Assembly (NCBI RefSeq): GCF_003072125.1
Contig: NZ_QCYH01000009.1
Coordinates: 60,866-124,865, forward strand
Source: Pelagivirga sediminicola
GTDB taxonomy: Bacteria > Pseudomonadota > Alphaproteobacteria > Rhodobacterales > Rhodobacteraceae
DNA length: 64,000 bases
Direction of reading: 5' to 3'
Shown: in pieces, positions 34,526-45,913 of the stretch
How positions within the stretch are numbered: the first letter of the stretch is position 1
Layout of the letters: every line of letters starts with the position of its first letter
Notes under the pieces: model-generated
What the model was told of the DNA's origin: nothing
Seen by the model: only the letters and a program-made list of their open reading frames with translations
The model's database searches: none
Position numbers and translations under genes: made by a program

Positions 34526-35719
34526 ATGAACATCCATGAGTATCAGGCCAAGGCGCTGCTGCGCTCCTACGGGGCGCCCGTGTCGGATGGCCGCGTCGTT
34601 CTGCGCGCCGAAGAGGCCAAGACAGCCGCGAGCGAAATGGACGGCCCCCTCTGGGTGGTCAAGGCGCAGATCCACGCCGGCGGGCGCGGCAAGGGCAGCT
34701 TCAAGGAAGAGGGCGCAGGCGAGGCCGGCGGCGTGCGTCTGGCCAAATCGGTCGAAGAGGCGGCGAGCGAGGCCAAGCGCATGCTGGGCCGCACCCTGGT
34801 GACCAAGCAGACCGGCGCGGTCGGCAAGCAGGTCAACCGCATCTACATCGAGGATGGCAGCGGCATCGAGACCGAGATGTATCTGGCCCTTCTGGTCGAC
34901 CGCCAGACATCGCGCGTCAGCTTTGTCGCCTCGACCGAAGGCGGCATGGACATCGAGGAAGTGGCTGACAAGACGCCGGAAAAGATCCTCAGCTTCTCGG
35001 TCGATCCCGCGACCGGCTATCAGCCGTTCCACGGGCGCCGCATCGCGTTCAACCTTGGGCTGGAGGGCGCACAGGTCAAGCAATGCGTCGCGCTGATGGG
35101 GACGCTTTACCGCATGTTCATCGAAAAGGACATGGAGATGCTGGAGATTAACCCGCTGATCGTGACCGACAAGGGCGATTTGAAATGCCTTGATGCCAAG
35201 ATGAGCTTTGACGGCAACGCCATGTATCGCCACCGCGACATCGCCGAGCTGCGCGACGTGACCGAGGAGGACGCCAAGGAACTGGAGGCGTCCAAATACG
35301 ACCTCAACTACATCGCGCTGGACGGCGAAATCGGCTGCATGGTCAACGGCGCCGGTTTGGCCATGGCGACGATGGACATCATCAAGCTTTACGGCGCCGA
35401 GCCTGCCAACTTCCTCGACGTGGGCGGCGGCGCGACCAAGGAAAAGGTGACCGAGGCGTTCAAGATCATCACCTCGGACCCGCAGGTGAAGGGCATTCTG
35501 GTCAACATCTTCGGCGGCATCATGCGCTGCGATGTCATCGCCGATGGGGTGGTCGCCGCTGTCAAGGAGGTCGGGCTGAAGGTGCCGCTGGTCGTGCGTC
35601 TTGAGGGGACCAATGTCGAGAAGGGCAAGGAGATCATCAACAATTCCGGGCTGGACGTGATTGCTGCGGACGACCTGAAGGACGGCGCGCAGAAGATCGT
35701 GAAGGCCGTCAAAGGTTGA
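34526..35719 (+). CDS. sucC: Succinyl-CoA synthetase beta subunit
   Basis: A 397-residue ATP-grasp subunit. It opens [34 protein letters not shown] binds nucleotide near 45-58. [20 protein letters not shown] gives the Mg ligands near 208, and the CoA-ligase-like C-terminal domain contains [15 protein letters not shown] near 330. With SucD it makes ATP (or GTP) from succinyl-CoA. It is the first gene of the suc operon; the ATG at 34526 is set by the conserved N-terminus, with a modest site (GGGACAG). Twin palindromes lie upstream. Confidence 0.97.
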   Translation: MNIHEYQAKALLRSYGAPVSDGRVVLRAEEAKTAASEMDGPLWVVKAQIHAGGRGKGSFKEEGAGEAGGVRLAKSVEEAASEAKRMLGRTLVTKQTGAVGKQVNRIYIEDGSGIETEMYLALLVDRQTSRVSFVASTEGGMDIEEVADKTPEKILSFSVDPATGYQPFHGRRIAFNLGLEGAQVKQCVALMGTLYRMFIEKDMEMLEINPLIVTDKGDLKCLDAKMSFDGNAMYRHRDIAELRDVTEEDAKELEASKYDLNYIALDGEIGCMVNGAGLAMATMDIIKLYGAEPANFLDVGGGATKEKVTEAFKIITSDPQVKGILVNIFGGIMRCDVIADGVVAAVKEVGLKVPLVVRLEGTNVEKGKEIINNSGLDVIAADDLKDGAQKIVKAVKG

Positions 35720-35794
35720 ATCCATGGCGGGCCGCGGTCCGCATGCCCAAGGATACATGGCGGGCCGATGCCTGCCCCGAAGAAGGAGCCACAA

Positions 35795-36676
35795 ATGGCA
35801 ATCCTCGTAGACGAAAACACCCGCGTCATCTGTCAGGGCCTCACCGGCAGCCAGGGGACGTTCCACACCGAACAGGCTATCGCTTACGGCACGAAAATGG
35901 TCGGCGGCGTGACCCCCGGCAAGGGCGGGCAGGTGCATCTGGACCTGCCGGTCTACAACTCGGTGCACGAGGCGCGGCGCGAGACCGAGGCGAATGCGTC
36001 GGTGATCTACGTCCCGCCGCCCTTCGCCGCCGACAGTATCCTTGAGGCGATCGACGCCGAGATGGAGCTGATCGTATGCATCACCGAAGGCATCCCGGTG
36101 CTGGACATGATGCGCGTCAAGCGCGCGCTGCAGGGGTCGAAATCCAAGCTGATCGGACCCAACTGCCCCGGCGTGATCACGCCCGATGCCTGCAAGATCG
36201 GCATCATGCCCGGCCACATTCACAAGCGCGGCTCCTGCGGCGTTGTCAGCCGCTCGGGCACGCTGACCTACGAGGCGGTCAAGCAGACCACCGATGTCGG
36301 CCTTGGCCAGTCCACCTGCGTCGGCATCGGCGGCGACCCGATCAAGGGGACCGAGCATATCGACGTGCTGGAATGGTTCCTGGCCGATGACGAGACGCAG
36401 TCGATCATCATGATCGGCGAAATCGGCGGCAGCGCCGAAGAGGAAGCCGCGCAGTTCCTTGCCGACGAGAAGAAGCGCGGCCGCTGGAAGCCGACCGCCG
36501 GTTTCATCGCCGGCCGCACCGCCCCTCCGGGCCGCCGCATGGGCCACGCGGGCGCCATCGTCGCGGGCGGCAAGGGCGGCGCGGATGACAAGATCGAAGC
36601 GATGAAATCCGCCGGTATCGTCGTCGCCGAAAGCCCCGCCGGCCTCGGCGAGGCCGTGCTTGAGGCGATCGGGTAG
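35795..36676 (+). CDS. sucD: Succinyl-CoA synthetase alpha subunit
   Basis: A 293-residue subunit. The CoA-binding Rossmann domain has [18 protein letters not shown] near 11-28. [20 protein letters not shown] follows, and the phosphorylated active-site histidine is H251 in [16 protein letters not shown]. It pairs with SucC in the TCA step from succinyl-CoA to succinate. GAAGGAGCCACAA is a strong ribosome site 75 nt after sucC. The 115-bp gap to sucA contains a terminator-like hairpin, described separately. Confidence 0.98.
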   Translation: MAILVDENTRVICQGLTGSQGTFHTEQAIAYGTKMVGGVTPGKGGQVHLDLPVYNSVHEARRETEANASVIYVPPPFAADSILEAIDAEMELIVCITEGIPVLDMMRVKRALQGSKSKLIGPNCPGVITPDACKIGIMPGHIHKRGSCGVVSRSGTLTYEAVKQTTDVGLGQSTCVGIGGDPIKGTEHIDVLEWFLADDETQSIIMIGEIGGSAEEEAAQFLADEKKRGRWKPTAGFIAGRTAPPGRRMGHAGAIVAGGKGGADDKIEAMKSAGIVVAESPAGLGEAVLEAIG

Positions 36677-36704
36677 AAAACATGCGCCCCCGGCGCCATA
36701 TCGA

Positions 36705-36766
36705 GGGGCGGGCCGGTGTCCGCCCCCTTATCGGCCAAGACGCGTGCCGCCTGGCCCGCCCCTTTT
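36705..36766 (+). terminator. Intra-operon hairpin with T-run between sucD and sucA
   Basis: GGGGCGGGCC (36705-36714) and its exact complement GGCCCGCCCC (36753-36762) enclose a 38-nt loop and are followed by TTTTG. It could act as a partial terminator or attenuator that lowers sucAB relative to sucCD, or as an RNA-processing stem. Confidence 0.5.
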
Positions 36767-36791
36767 GCCCCACTCCGTTTGAGGTAATTCC

Positions 36792-39752
36792 ATGACCGAC
36801 CAATCCCCCAACGACGATTTCCACGCCTCCAGCTTCATGCAGGGGCACAACGTGGAATATCTCGAACAGCTTTATGCGCGATACGCCAATGATCCCAACG
36901 CGGTGGACGAGGCGTGGCAGAAATTCTTTGCCGAGATGGGCGATGATGGCGCCGATGTCACCGCCGAGGCGGCCGGCCCGTCCTGGGCGCGCGCCGATTG
37001 GCCGCCCATGCCGCAGGACGATCTGACCGGCGCGCTGACCGGCCAATACCCGGCCGAGCCAGAGGCGAAGGAGGTTGGCAAGAAGCTGACCGAAAAGGCG
37101 CGCGAGAAGGGTGTCGAAGTCGATGACGCGGTGATCCAGCGCGCCGTTCTGGACAGCGTGCGCGCGCTGATGCTGATCCGCGCCTACCGCATCCGGGGCC
37201 ATCTGATCGCCGATCTGGATCCCCTGGACCTGCGCGAGCAGCCCTATCGCCCCGAGCTGGACCCGGAAAGCTATGGCTTTTCCGGCAGCGACTGGGACCG
37301 GCCAATCTTCATCGACAACGTGCTGGGCCTTCAGATTGCCACCATCCGCGAGATCCTGGGCATCGTGCGGCGCACCTATTGCGGCACTTTTGCGCTGCAA
37401 TACATGCATATCTCCGACCCCGAACAGGCCGCATGGCTGAAGGAGCGGATCGAGGGTTATGGCAACGAGATCAACTTTACCGAGGAAGGCCGCAAGGCGA
37501 TCCTCAAGAAGATGGTCGAGGCCGAGGGGCTGGAGAAATACCTGCACGTCAAATACATGGGCACCAAGCGTTTCGGCCTTGATGGCGGCGAAAGCCTGAT
37601 CCCCGCGATGGAGCAGATCATCAAGCGCGGCGGCTCGCTGGGCGTCGAGGATATCGTCATCGGCATGCCCCATCGCGGCCGCCTGTCGGTGCTGGCCAAT
37701 GTCATGGGCAAGCCCTACCGCGCGATTTTCAACGAATTCCAGGGCGGCAGCTTCAAGCCCGATGACGTGGACGGATCGGGCGACGTCAAATACCATCTCG
37801 GCGCCAGTTCAGACCGCGAATTCGACGGCAACAAGGTGCATCTGTCGCTGACCGCGAACCCCAGCCATCTGGAGGCCGTGAACCCCGTTGTCTTGGGCAA
37901 GGTCCGCGCCAAGCAGGACCAACTGAACGATACCGGCCGCACCAAGGTGTTGCCGGTTCTGCTGCACGGCGACGCGGCGTTTGCCGGTCAGGGCGTCGTG
38001 GCCGAATGTTTCGGTCTTTCGGGCCTCAAGGGGCACCGCACGGGCGGCACGATGCATATCGTGGTGAACAACCAGATCGGGTTTACCACCGCGCCGCATT
38101 TCAGCCGCTCCAGTCCCTATCCCACCGACATCGCGCTGATGGTCGAGGCGCCGATTTTCCACGTCAACGGCGACGATCCCGAGGCGGTCGTTCACGCCGC
38201 CAAGGTGGCCACGGAGTTCCGGCAGAAGTTCAACAAGGATGTGGTGATCGACATCATCTGCTATCGCCGCTTTGGTCATAACGAGGGCGACGAGCCCATG
38301 TTCACCAACCCGGTGATGTACAAGAAGATCAAGCAGCAAAAGACCACGCTGACCCTTTATACAGAGCGGCTGGTCAAGGACGGGCTGATCCCCGAGGGCG
38401 AGGTCGAGGACATGAAGGACGCGTTCCAGTCCTATCTGGCCGACGAATTCGAGGCCGGCACCAGCTACAAGCCGAACAAGGCCGATTGGCTGGACGGCAA
38501 GTGGAAGCATCTGGACCGCAAGCTGGAGGATTACCAGCGCGGCCAGACCGCCATTCAGGACGAGACGTTCAAGCAGATCGGCACCGCGCTGACCCGCGCG
38601 CCCGACGGCTTTCCGATCCACAAGACGGTTCAGCGCATTCTGGACGCCAAGGCGCAGATGTTCGAAACCGGCACCGGATTTGACTGGGCCACGGGCGAGG
38701 CGCTGGCCTTCGGCTCGCTTCTGCTCGAAGGGTTCCCGGTGCGCCTGTCGGGTCAGGACAGCGTGCGTGGCACCTTCAGCCAGCGCCATTCGGCCCTGAT
38801 CAACCAGAATGACGAGGAGCGCTACTATCCGCTCAACAATATCCGCGAGGGGCAGGCCCGTTACGAGGCGATCGACTCGATGCTGTCGGAATACGCGGTG
38901 CTGGGCTTTGAATATGGCTACACGCTGGCCGAGCCGAACGCGCTGACCCTGTGGGAGGCGCAGTTCGGCGATTTCGCCAACGGCGCGCAGATCATGTTCG
39001 ATCAGTTCATCTCATCGGGCGAGAGCAAATGGCTGCGCATGTCCGGCCTCGTCTGCCTTCTGCCGCATGGCTATGAAGGGCAAGGGCCCGAACATTCCAG
39101 CGCGCGGCTGGAGCGGTTTCTGCAGATATGCGGGCAGGACAACTGGATCGTGGCAAACTGCACCACACCGGCCAACTATTTCCACATCCTGCGCCGCCAG
39201 CTGCACCGCACCTATCGCAAGCCGCTGATACTGATGACACCGAAATCGCTTTTGCGTCACAAGCTGGCCGTCTCGAAGACCGAGGAATTCACCATCGGGT
39301 CCAGCTTCCACCGGGTTCTGTGGGATGATGCGCAATACGGCAACTCCGATACCCGGCTGGTCGCCGATGACAAGATCAAACGCGTCGTCATGTGCTCGGG
39401 CAAGGTTTACTTCGATCTGCTGGAGGAGCGCGACAAGCGCGGCATCGACGACATCTACCTCATGCGTTTCGAGCAGTTCTATCCCTTCCCCGCCCAGTCG
39501 GCGGTCAAGGAGCTGGAGCGTTTCAAGCAGGCCGAAATGGTCTGGTGCCAGGAAGAGCCCAAGAACCAGGGCGCATGGACCTTCATCGAGCCGAATATCG
39601 AATGGGTTCTGGGCCGTATAGACGCCAAGCACGCGCGCCCCGAATATGTCGGCCGCGCAGCTTCGGCATCGCCCGCCACGGGCCTTGCCAGCCAGCACAA
39701 AGCGAAACAAGAGGCGCTCGTTGACGACGCCCTGACGATCAAAGGAAACTAA
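36792..39752 (+). CDS. sucA: 2-oxoglutarate dehydrogenase E1 component
   Basis: A 986-residue thiamine-diphosphate enzyme that decarboxylates 2-oxoglutarate and succinylates the lipoyl group of SucB. The N-terminal region SSFMQGHNVEYLEQLYARY is typical of E1o. GMPHRGRLSVLANVMGKP lies near 295. The thiamine site is HGDAAFAGQGVVAE plus NNQIGFTT near 395-430. The C-terminal part contains LPHGYEGQGPEHSSARLERFLQ. A GAGG site precedes the ATG, and sucB follows after 3 nt. Length is typical of alphaproteobacteria. No frame problems. Confidence 0.98.
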   Translation: MTDQSPNDDFHASSFMQGHNVEYLEQLYARYANDPNAVDEAWQKFFAEMGDDGADVTAEAAGPSWARADWPPMPQDDLTGALTGQYPAEPEAKEVGKKLTEKAREKGVEVDDAVIQRAVLDSVRALMLIRAYRIRGHLIADLDPLDLREQPYRPELDPESYGFSGSDWDRPIFIDNVLGLQIATIREILGIVRRTYCGTFALQYMHISDPEQAAWLKERIEGYGNEINFTEEGRKAILKKMVEAEGLEKYLHVKYMGTKRFGLDGGESLIPAMEQIIKRGGSLGVEDIVIGMPHRGRLSVLANVMGKPYRAIFNEFQGGSFKPDDVDGSGDVKYHLGASSDREFDGNKVHLSLTANPSHLEAVNPVVLGKVRAKQDQLNDTGRTKVLPVLLHGDAAFAGQGVVAECFGLSGLKGHRTGGTMHIVVNNQIGFTTAPHFSRSSPYPTDIALMVEAPIFHVNGDDPEAVVHAAKVATEFRQKFNKDVVIDIICYRRFGHNEGDEPMFTNPVMYKKIKQQKTTLTLYTERLVKDGLIPEGEVEDMKDAFQSYLADEFEAGTSYKPNKADWLDGKWKHLDRKLEDYQRGQTAIQDETFKQIGTALTRAPDGFPIHKTVQRILDAKAQMFETGTGFDWATGEALAFGSLLLEGFPVRLSGQDSVRGTFSQRHSALINQNDEERYYPLNNIREGQARYEAIDSMLSEYAVLGFEYGYTLAEPNALTLWEAQFGDFANGAQIMFDQFISSGESKWLRMSGLVCLLPHGYEGQGPEHSSARLERFLQICGQDNWIVANCTTPANYFHILRRQLHRTYRKPLILMTPKSLLRHKLAVSKTEEFTIGSSFHRVLWDDAQYGNSDTRLVADDKIKRVVMCSGKVYFDLLEERDKRGIDDIYLMRFEQFYPFPAQSAVKELERFKQAEMVWCQEEPKNQGAWTFIEPNIEWVLGRIDAKHARPEYVGRAASASPATGLASQHKAKQEALVDDALTIKGN

Positions 39753-39755
39753 GCC

Positions 39756-41348
<1,593 letters not shown>

Positions 41349-41349
41349 T

Positions 41350-42063
41350 ATGATCTTGGATCTTCTTGATCAGGAGGATTACCAGGACCTGCCTACTGAG
41401 GCAGGTCCTAAATGGGTAGCGATTGAAAGTCTCGCGAGGGCTCGGTTGTATAGCGCACTTGAGCGCGACGATACTCAGCGGACATCAAATAGCCTTAAAC
41501 TTCAGTATATGCATATTGTAACTGCGGCTGCTGGTGAACTGGGGGTTCGCGGAATATCTATTCCTACTGGAGCGGACCCGTCGGCAAGGTTAGATTCGTT
41601 TATGATTGGGGTTCAGGCAGCTGCGACAAGAGTGCGAATAAATTCGCTGCCAGAGGAAACTGTTTTCGGATTTAGGCTACGAAATTCGGCCAAGTCGAGG
41701 CTTCGATCTCTTGCTTCTGAAATTCAAGGCACCATCCCAGAATTGGAGCTTAATGAGCGCCAAAAAATTCGCCTCCAGCGAGCGATAGTGAGTTTTCTAG
41801 AAGAATTAGACGCTCCCCGCAGTCGATTTTCTATCGGCAGCGGACACCTCGTTGTGGCGCTAACAGTACTTAATCTCACCGTAACAACTACAGCGGCTGG
41901 CTCAGATGCTTTAGAAACTTTGCGGTATATGCAGAATATTTGGGGCGAAGAGCATGAGCGTTCAGAAAGTGAAAAGCTTCGCATCGAGTATAATGAGCCC
42001 GCTGGATATTTGGAGGCCCCACGAAAGCAAATTGAGGGACCAAAAAAAGTTAGTACTTCCTGA
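41350..42063 (+). CDS. Low-GC gene of unknown function inside the suc-lpd cluster
   Basis: A 237-residue protein of no recognised family. It starts one base after the sucB stop and ends three bases before the next ATG, yet its base use is foreign: sampled 60-nt lines have 42% and 48% GC, against 70% in a sampled line of the next gene. The sequence is helical and charged (SLPEETVFGFRLRNSAKSRL, EIQGTIPELELNERQKIRLQ). It has one mildly hydrophobic stretch (GSGHLVVALTVLNLTVTTTA near 169-188) and an acidic-basic tail. No ribosome site precedes the ATG, so reinitiation after sucB is likely. It looks acquired by transfer; function unknown. Confidence 0.7.
   Translation: MILDLLDQEDYQDLPTEAGPKWVAIESLARARLYSALERDDTQRTSNSLKLQYMHIVTAAAGELGVRGISIPTGADPSARLDSFMIGVQAAATRVRINSLPEETVFGFRLRNSAKSRLRSLASEIQGTIPELELNERQKIRLQRAIVSFLEELDAPRSRFSIGSGHLVVALTVLNLTVTTTAAGSDALETLRYMQNIWGEEHERSESEKLRIEYNEPAGYLEAPRKQIEGPKKVSTS
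41384..41409 (+). repeat. Perfect 10-bp inverted repeat at the start of the low-GC gene
   Basis: AGGACCTGCC (41384-41393), loop TACTGA, GGCAGGTCCT (41400-41409). It lies 34 nt into the open frame and encodes QDLPTEAGP there. An RNA hairpin here could stall translation or transcription from sucB; no U-tract follows. Confidence 0.65.
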
Positions 42064-42066
42064 AGA

Positions 42067-42600
42067 ATGACCGCCTACTCTCGCGCCATCGCCGCCCGCC
42101 GCGCTTTCCGCCTGCCCGGCTATCCCACCCTCGCCGATCTCGGCTTCGATGGCGACTACGTCTCGCCCATCCAGATCGCCTGCGGAAACCTCACCGGCCC
42201 GCTGCTGATCTCGAAGGACTGGCTTGATGCCCCTTCCGCGACCACACATCGCGACCATCTGCAGCATCACGGCCACCTTGCAAGCAACCCCTTCATCCGC
42301 GTCATCGACAAGGCGCTTGCACGACTGAACCTCACTCGCGCGGATATCTACATCACGCCGGTGTTTCACCTGCTGACGCCCAAGCGATCCTCCACTATCC
42401 CGGCCGCCCACGCCCGCGCCAGCTTTGACGCCATCGGGCGGCTGGAACTGATGGGCCGCCGCCCCGTTGCCCTTGGGACGGACGCCGCAAGCGTCCTGAC
42501 GCATTTCGGCGTCGATCACACCGCCGCCCCCCACCCTTCGGCCCGCATCGGCAGCTATGACGCGCGCGCGGCCCTCATCGCAAAGGCAATCGCCGCATGA
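42067..42600 (+). CDS. Hypothetical protein with uracil-DNA-glycosylase-like pattern
   Basis: A 177-residue protein of normal high GC. It is not confidently recognised. The order of elements recalls the UDG fold: a strand GPLLISKDWLDAPSA, a helix with NPFIRVIDKALARLNL, a strand DIYITPVFHLL, then RRPVALGTDAASVLTHF and a late PHPSARIGSYDARAALIAK, like the HPS motif of UDG-superfamily enzymes. The water-activating motif A (GQDPY or GExPG) is not present, so catalysis is doubtful. The stop overlaps the MAPEG start as ATGA. It may have directly followed sucB before the low-GC gene arrived. Confidence 0.5.
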   Translation: MTAYSRAIAARRAFRLPGYPTLADLGFDGDYVSPIQIACGNLTGPLLISKDWLDAPSATTHRDHLQHHGHLASNPFIRVIDKALARLNLTRADIYITPVFHLLTPKRSSTIPAAHARASFDAIGRLELMGRRPVALGTDAASVLTHFGVDHTAAPHPSARIGSYDARAALIAKAIAA

Positions 42601-43007
42601 CACCCGAACTGACCGTTCTCACCCTCGCCGCACTGCTGCAGGTCGTGCAATTCTTCCTCATGGCGATCCCCGTCAACCTCGAGCTGGGCCCCGGGAAAAC
42701 CATGTCGCCCCGCGATCCCGGCGATATCGGCGGCCCCATGGCCGAGCAGATCAGCGCCAAATCCGGCCGCCTCGTGCGGGCGCTGAACAACCATTTCGAA
42801 GGGCTGATCCTCTTCACTATCGCCTGCACCGTCATCACCGTTTCCGGCCAGTCCACCGCTCTCACCGCCACCTGCGCCTGGATCTACCTGGCCGCCCGCG
42901 TCGCATACGTGCCCGCCTATTACTTCGGCCTGGTCCCGTGGCGCTCGGTCATCTGGGGCGTCGGTTTCGGCGCCACGGCGCTCATGCTGCTGGCGGCGCT
43001 TGTCTGA
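42597..43007 (+). CDS. MAPEG-family membrane protein
   Basis: A 136-residue protein with four transmembrane helices. It has the family marks: SAKSGRLVRALNNHFEGLILFTIACTVIT (the R-A-x-x-N-x-x-E motif near 60-72) and AARVAYVPAYYFGLVPWRS. MAPEG proteins include glutathione S-transferases and eicosanoid enzymes; bacterial members may conjugate hydrophobic electrophiles. It overlaps the previous gene by 4 nt. A copy of the dispersed repeat begins 4 nt after its stop, then lpd follows at 119 nt. Confidence 0.9.
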   Translation: MTPELTVLTLAALLQVVQFFLMAIPVNLELGPGKTMSPRDPGDIGGPMAEQISAKSGRLVRALNNHFEGLILFTIACTVITVSGQSTALTATCAWIYLAARVAYVPAYYFGLVPWRSVIWGVGFGATALMLLAALV

Positions 43008-43010
43008 CAT

Positions 43011-43031
43011 TTCATCTTGGCAAAAATACTC
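43011..43031. repeat. Dispersed intergenic repeat, copy 4
   Basis: TTCATCTTGGCAAAAATACT plus C, 4 nt after the MAPEG stop and 95 nt before lpd. It is the closest match to copy 3 upstream of dut. Confidence 0.65.
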
Positions 43032-43125
43032 ATATCCGAGCCTTGCCAAATCTCCCTTCGGTTGACCCTCCGGGCAATTCCCTGTCTGCTTGGCCCGACC
43101 GAACCCGATACAAAGGAAAATCACC

Positions 43126-44514
<1,389 letters not shown>

Positions 44515-44519
44515 AGACG

Positions 44520-44562
44520 CCGCCCCGATAGGCCTGATCCCCAGGCTGTCGGGGCGGTTTTC
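44520..44562 (+). terminator. Intrinsic terminator of lpd
   Basis: CCGCCCCGA (44520-44528) pairs with TCGGGGCGG (44549-44557). Inner GGCCTG/CAGGCT continues the stem, and TTTTCC follows. It starts 6 nt after the lpd stop and separates it from the convergent PPOX gene. Confidence 0.88.
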
Positions 44563-44580
44563 CTCATAAGAGCCGCCGAC

Positions 44581-45186
44581 CTACGACCAGATCTCGCGCT
44601 GCGATCTTTCTGCCCAATCGGCATCGAAGCGCGCGCCGTCGATGGCGCCTTCGGTCGCCTCGGCCAGCAGATCGCCCATGCCGGGCAACTGTGCGCTGTC
44701 ATCGCGCGCCCATATGCCCGAGCGCATCTGCGCACGCGAGCATTGCAGATAGACCTCCGCGATATCGATCACCAGAACCGAGCGGGGCAGCTTGCCGTCC
44801 TTGGCAAACCGCTCCACCAGCGCGGCATCGGTGGTGATGCGCCCCCGCCCGTTGATGCGGATGACCGTGGTCGACCCCGGCACCATGAACATCAGCGACA
44901 GGCGCCCGTCAGTGATGATGTTGCGCAGGCTGTCCATCCGGTTGTTGCCGCGCCAGTCGGGCATGGCGAGCGTCACCGGGTCCAGCTGCGTGACGACAGG
45001 GCCATCATCGCCGCGCGGGCTGCCGTCGGTGCCGCCTGGTCCGACCGTGCTGAGGATGCAGAACCGCGACGCGGCGATCCATTTCGCGTGCAGCGGCAAT
45101 AACTGCCTGGAAACCTTGCGTTCCGCCGCAAGGCTGGGCGTGCCGTAAAGCGCCTCCAGCGCGGCTATATCCTTAACGTAGTCCAT
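44581..45186 (-). CDS. Pyridoxamine-phosphate-oxidase-like FMN flavoprotein (MSMEG_1061 type)
   Basis: A 201-residue split-barrel flavoprotein. WIAASRFCILSTVGPGGTDGSPRGD is the typical FMN-binding entry strand-loop near 35-59. DWRGNNRMDSLRNIITDGRLSLMFMVPG near 78-106 and INGRGRITTD follow. The length and the PDWRGNNR motif fit the MSMEG_1061 group of PPOX proteins, whose substrates are unknown. The start is set at ATG 45186; a TTG at 45195 would extend it by three codons. It overlaps the acyltransferase gene by 14 nt. Confidence 0.85.
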   Translation of the reverse strand: MDYVKDIAALEALYGTPSLAAERKVSRQLLPLHAKWIAASRFCILSTVGPGGTDGSPRGDDGPVVTQLDPVTLAMPDWRGNNRMDSLRNIITDGRLSLMFMVPGSTTVIRINGRGRITTDAALVERFAKDGKLPRSVLVIDIAEVYLQCSRAQMRSGIWARDDSAQLPGMGDLLAEATEGAIDGARFDADWAERSQREIWS

Positions 45187-45913
45187 CCCGATCAAACCCC
45201 GCTTCGCTCAACAGCGCATCCGACGCGCCCTCGATATCGGCCTCGAGCCGCGCCATGAAATCGCCGCGCTCCATGCCGGTCCTGATCGGCGGCAGAAACT
45301 CCACCACCGCCAGCCCCCGCTTGCGCAGGATGCCATGACGCGGCCAGAAGACGCCCACATTCGTGGCCGCAGGCACGCAATCCTGCCCCAGGGCGGCATA
45401 GATCGCGCCCGATCCGATCTTGTAGGGCATATGCACCCCCGGCGCGACGCGCGTGCCCTGGGGGTAGATGATCAGCTGGCCCGGCTCTTGCGCGCCCTTG
45501 GCGACATCGGCGATCATCTTCTTGACGGCCGCGCTGCGCTTGCCCCGGTCCACCGGAATGCAACCGATGCGCAGGGCATACTGGCCCAGGATCGGAGTCC
45601 ACATCAGCTCGCGCTTCATGATGAACTTGCCCGCCGGGACGGCGCTGAAGATCAGGATGATGTCCAGAAATGACTGATGCTTGGCCGCGATCACCACCTC
45701 ACCGGTCGGCGGGGTGCCGCGGATTTCGGTGCGCAGGCCGACAATCCAGCGCGCGCTGGTGCGCACCCAGGCGCAGAACAGCTTGCAGGCCGTGCGCGCG
45801 CCCCGCGTGCTGAACAGCGCCCAAGGGAAGAACAATAGGCCCAGCACCGCCATCGCCAGATACATCTGCACGATGAACAGCAGCGACAGCAGCCATTGCA
45901 GCGCGTGCTTCAT
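45173..45913 (-). CDS. plsC: 1-acyl-sn-glycerol-3-phosphate acyltransferase (PlsC family)
   Basis: A 246-residue membrane-bound acyltransferase. An N-terminal hydrophobic anchor (LLSLLFIVQMYLAMAVLGLLFF) precedes the catalytic HX4D motif, H79-D84 in AAKHQSFLDI. The glycerol-phosphate binding motif YPQGTR lies near 151, and IPVDRGKRSA near 117. It would acylate lysophosphatidate or another lysolipid in the inner membrane. Start and stop overlap its neighbours: ATGA with the FtsX gene upstream, and 14 nt with the PPOX gene downstream. It is thus part of the ftsE-ftsX transcript. Confidence 0.92.
   Translation of the reverse strand: MKHALQWLLSLLFIVQMYLAMAVLGLLFFPWALFSTRGARTACKLFCAWVRTSARWIVGLRTEIRGTPPTGEVVIAAKHQSFLDIILIFSAVPAGKFIMKRELMWTPILGQYALRIGCIPVDRGKRSAAVKKMIADVAKGAQEPGQLIIYPQGTRVAPGVHMPYKIGSGAIYAALGQDCVPAATNVGVFWPRHGILRKRGLAVVEFLPPIRTGMERGDFMARLEADIEGASDALLSEAGFDRDGLR

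Noticed and set aside
34463..36547. Long antisense frame (694 codons) opposite sucC and sucD
   Set aside because: Antisense to two unmistakable enzyme genes; a codon-bias artefact.
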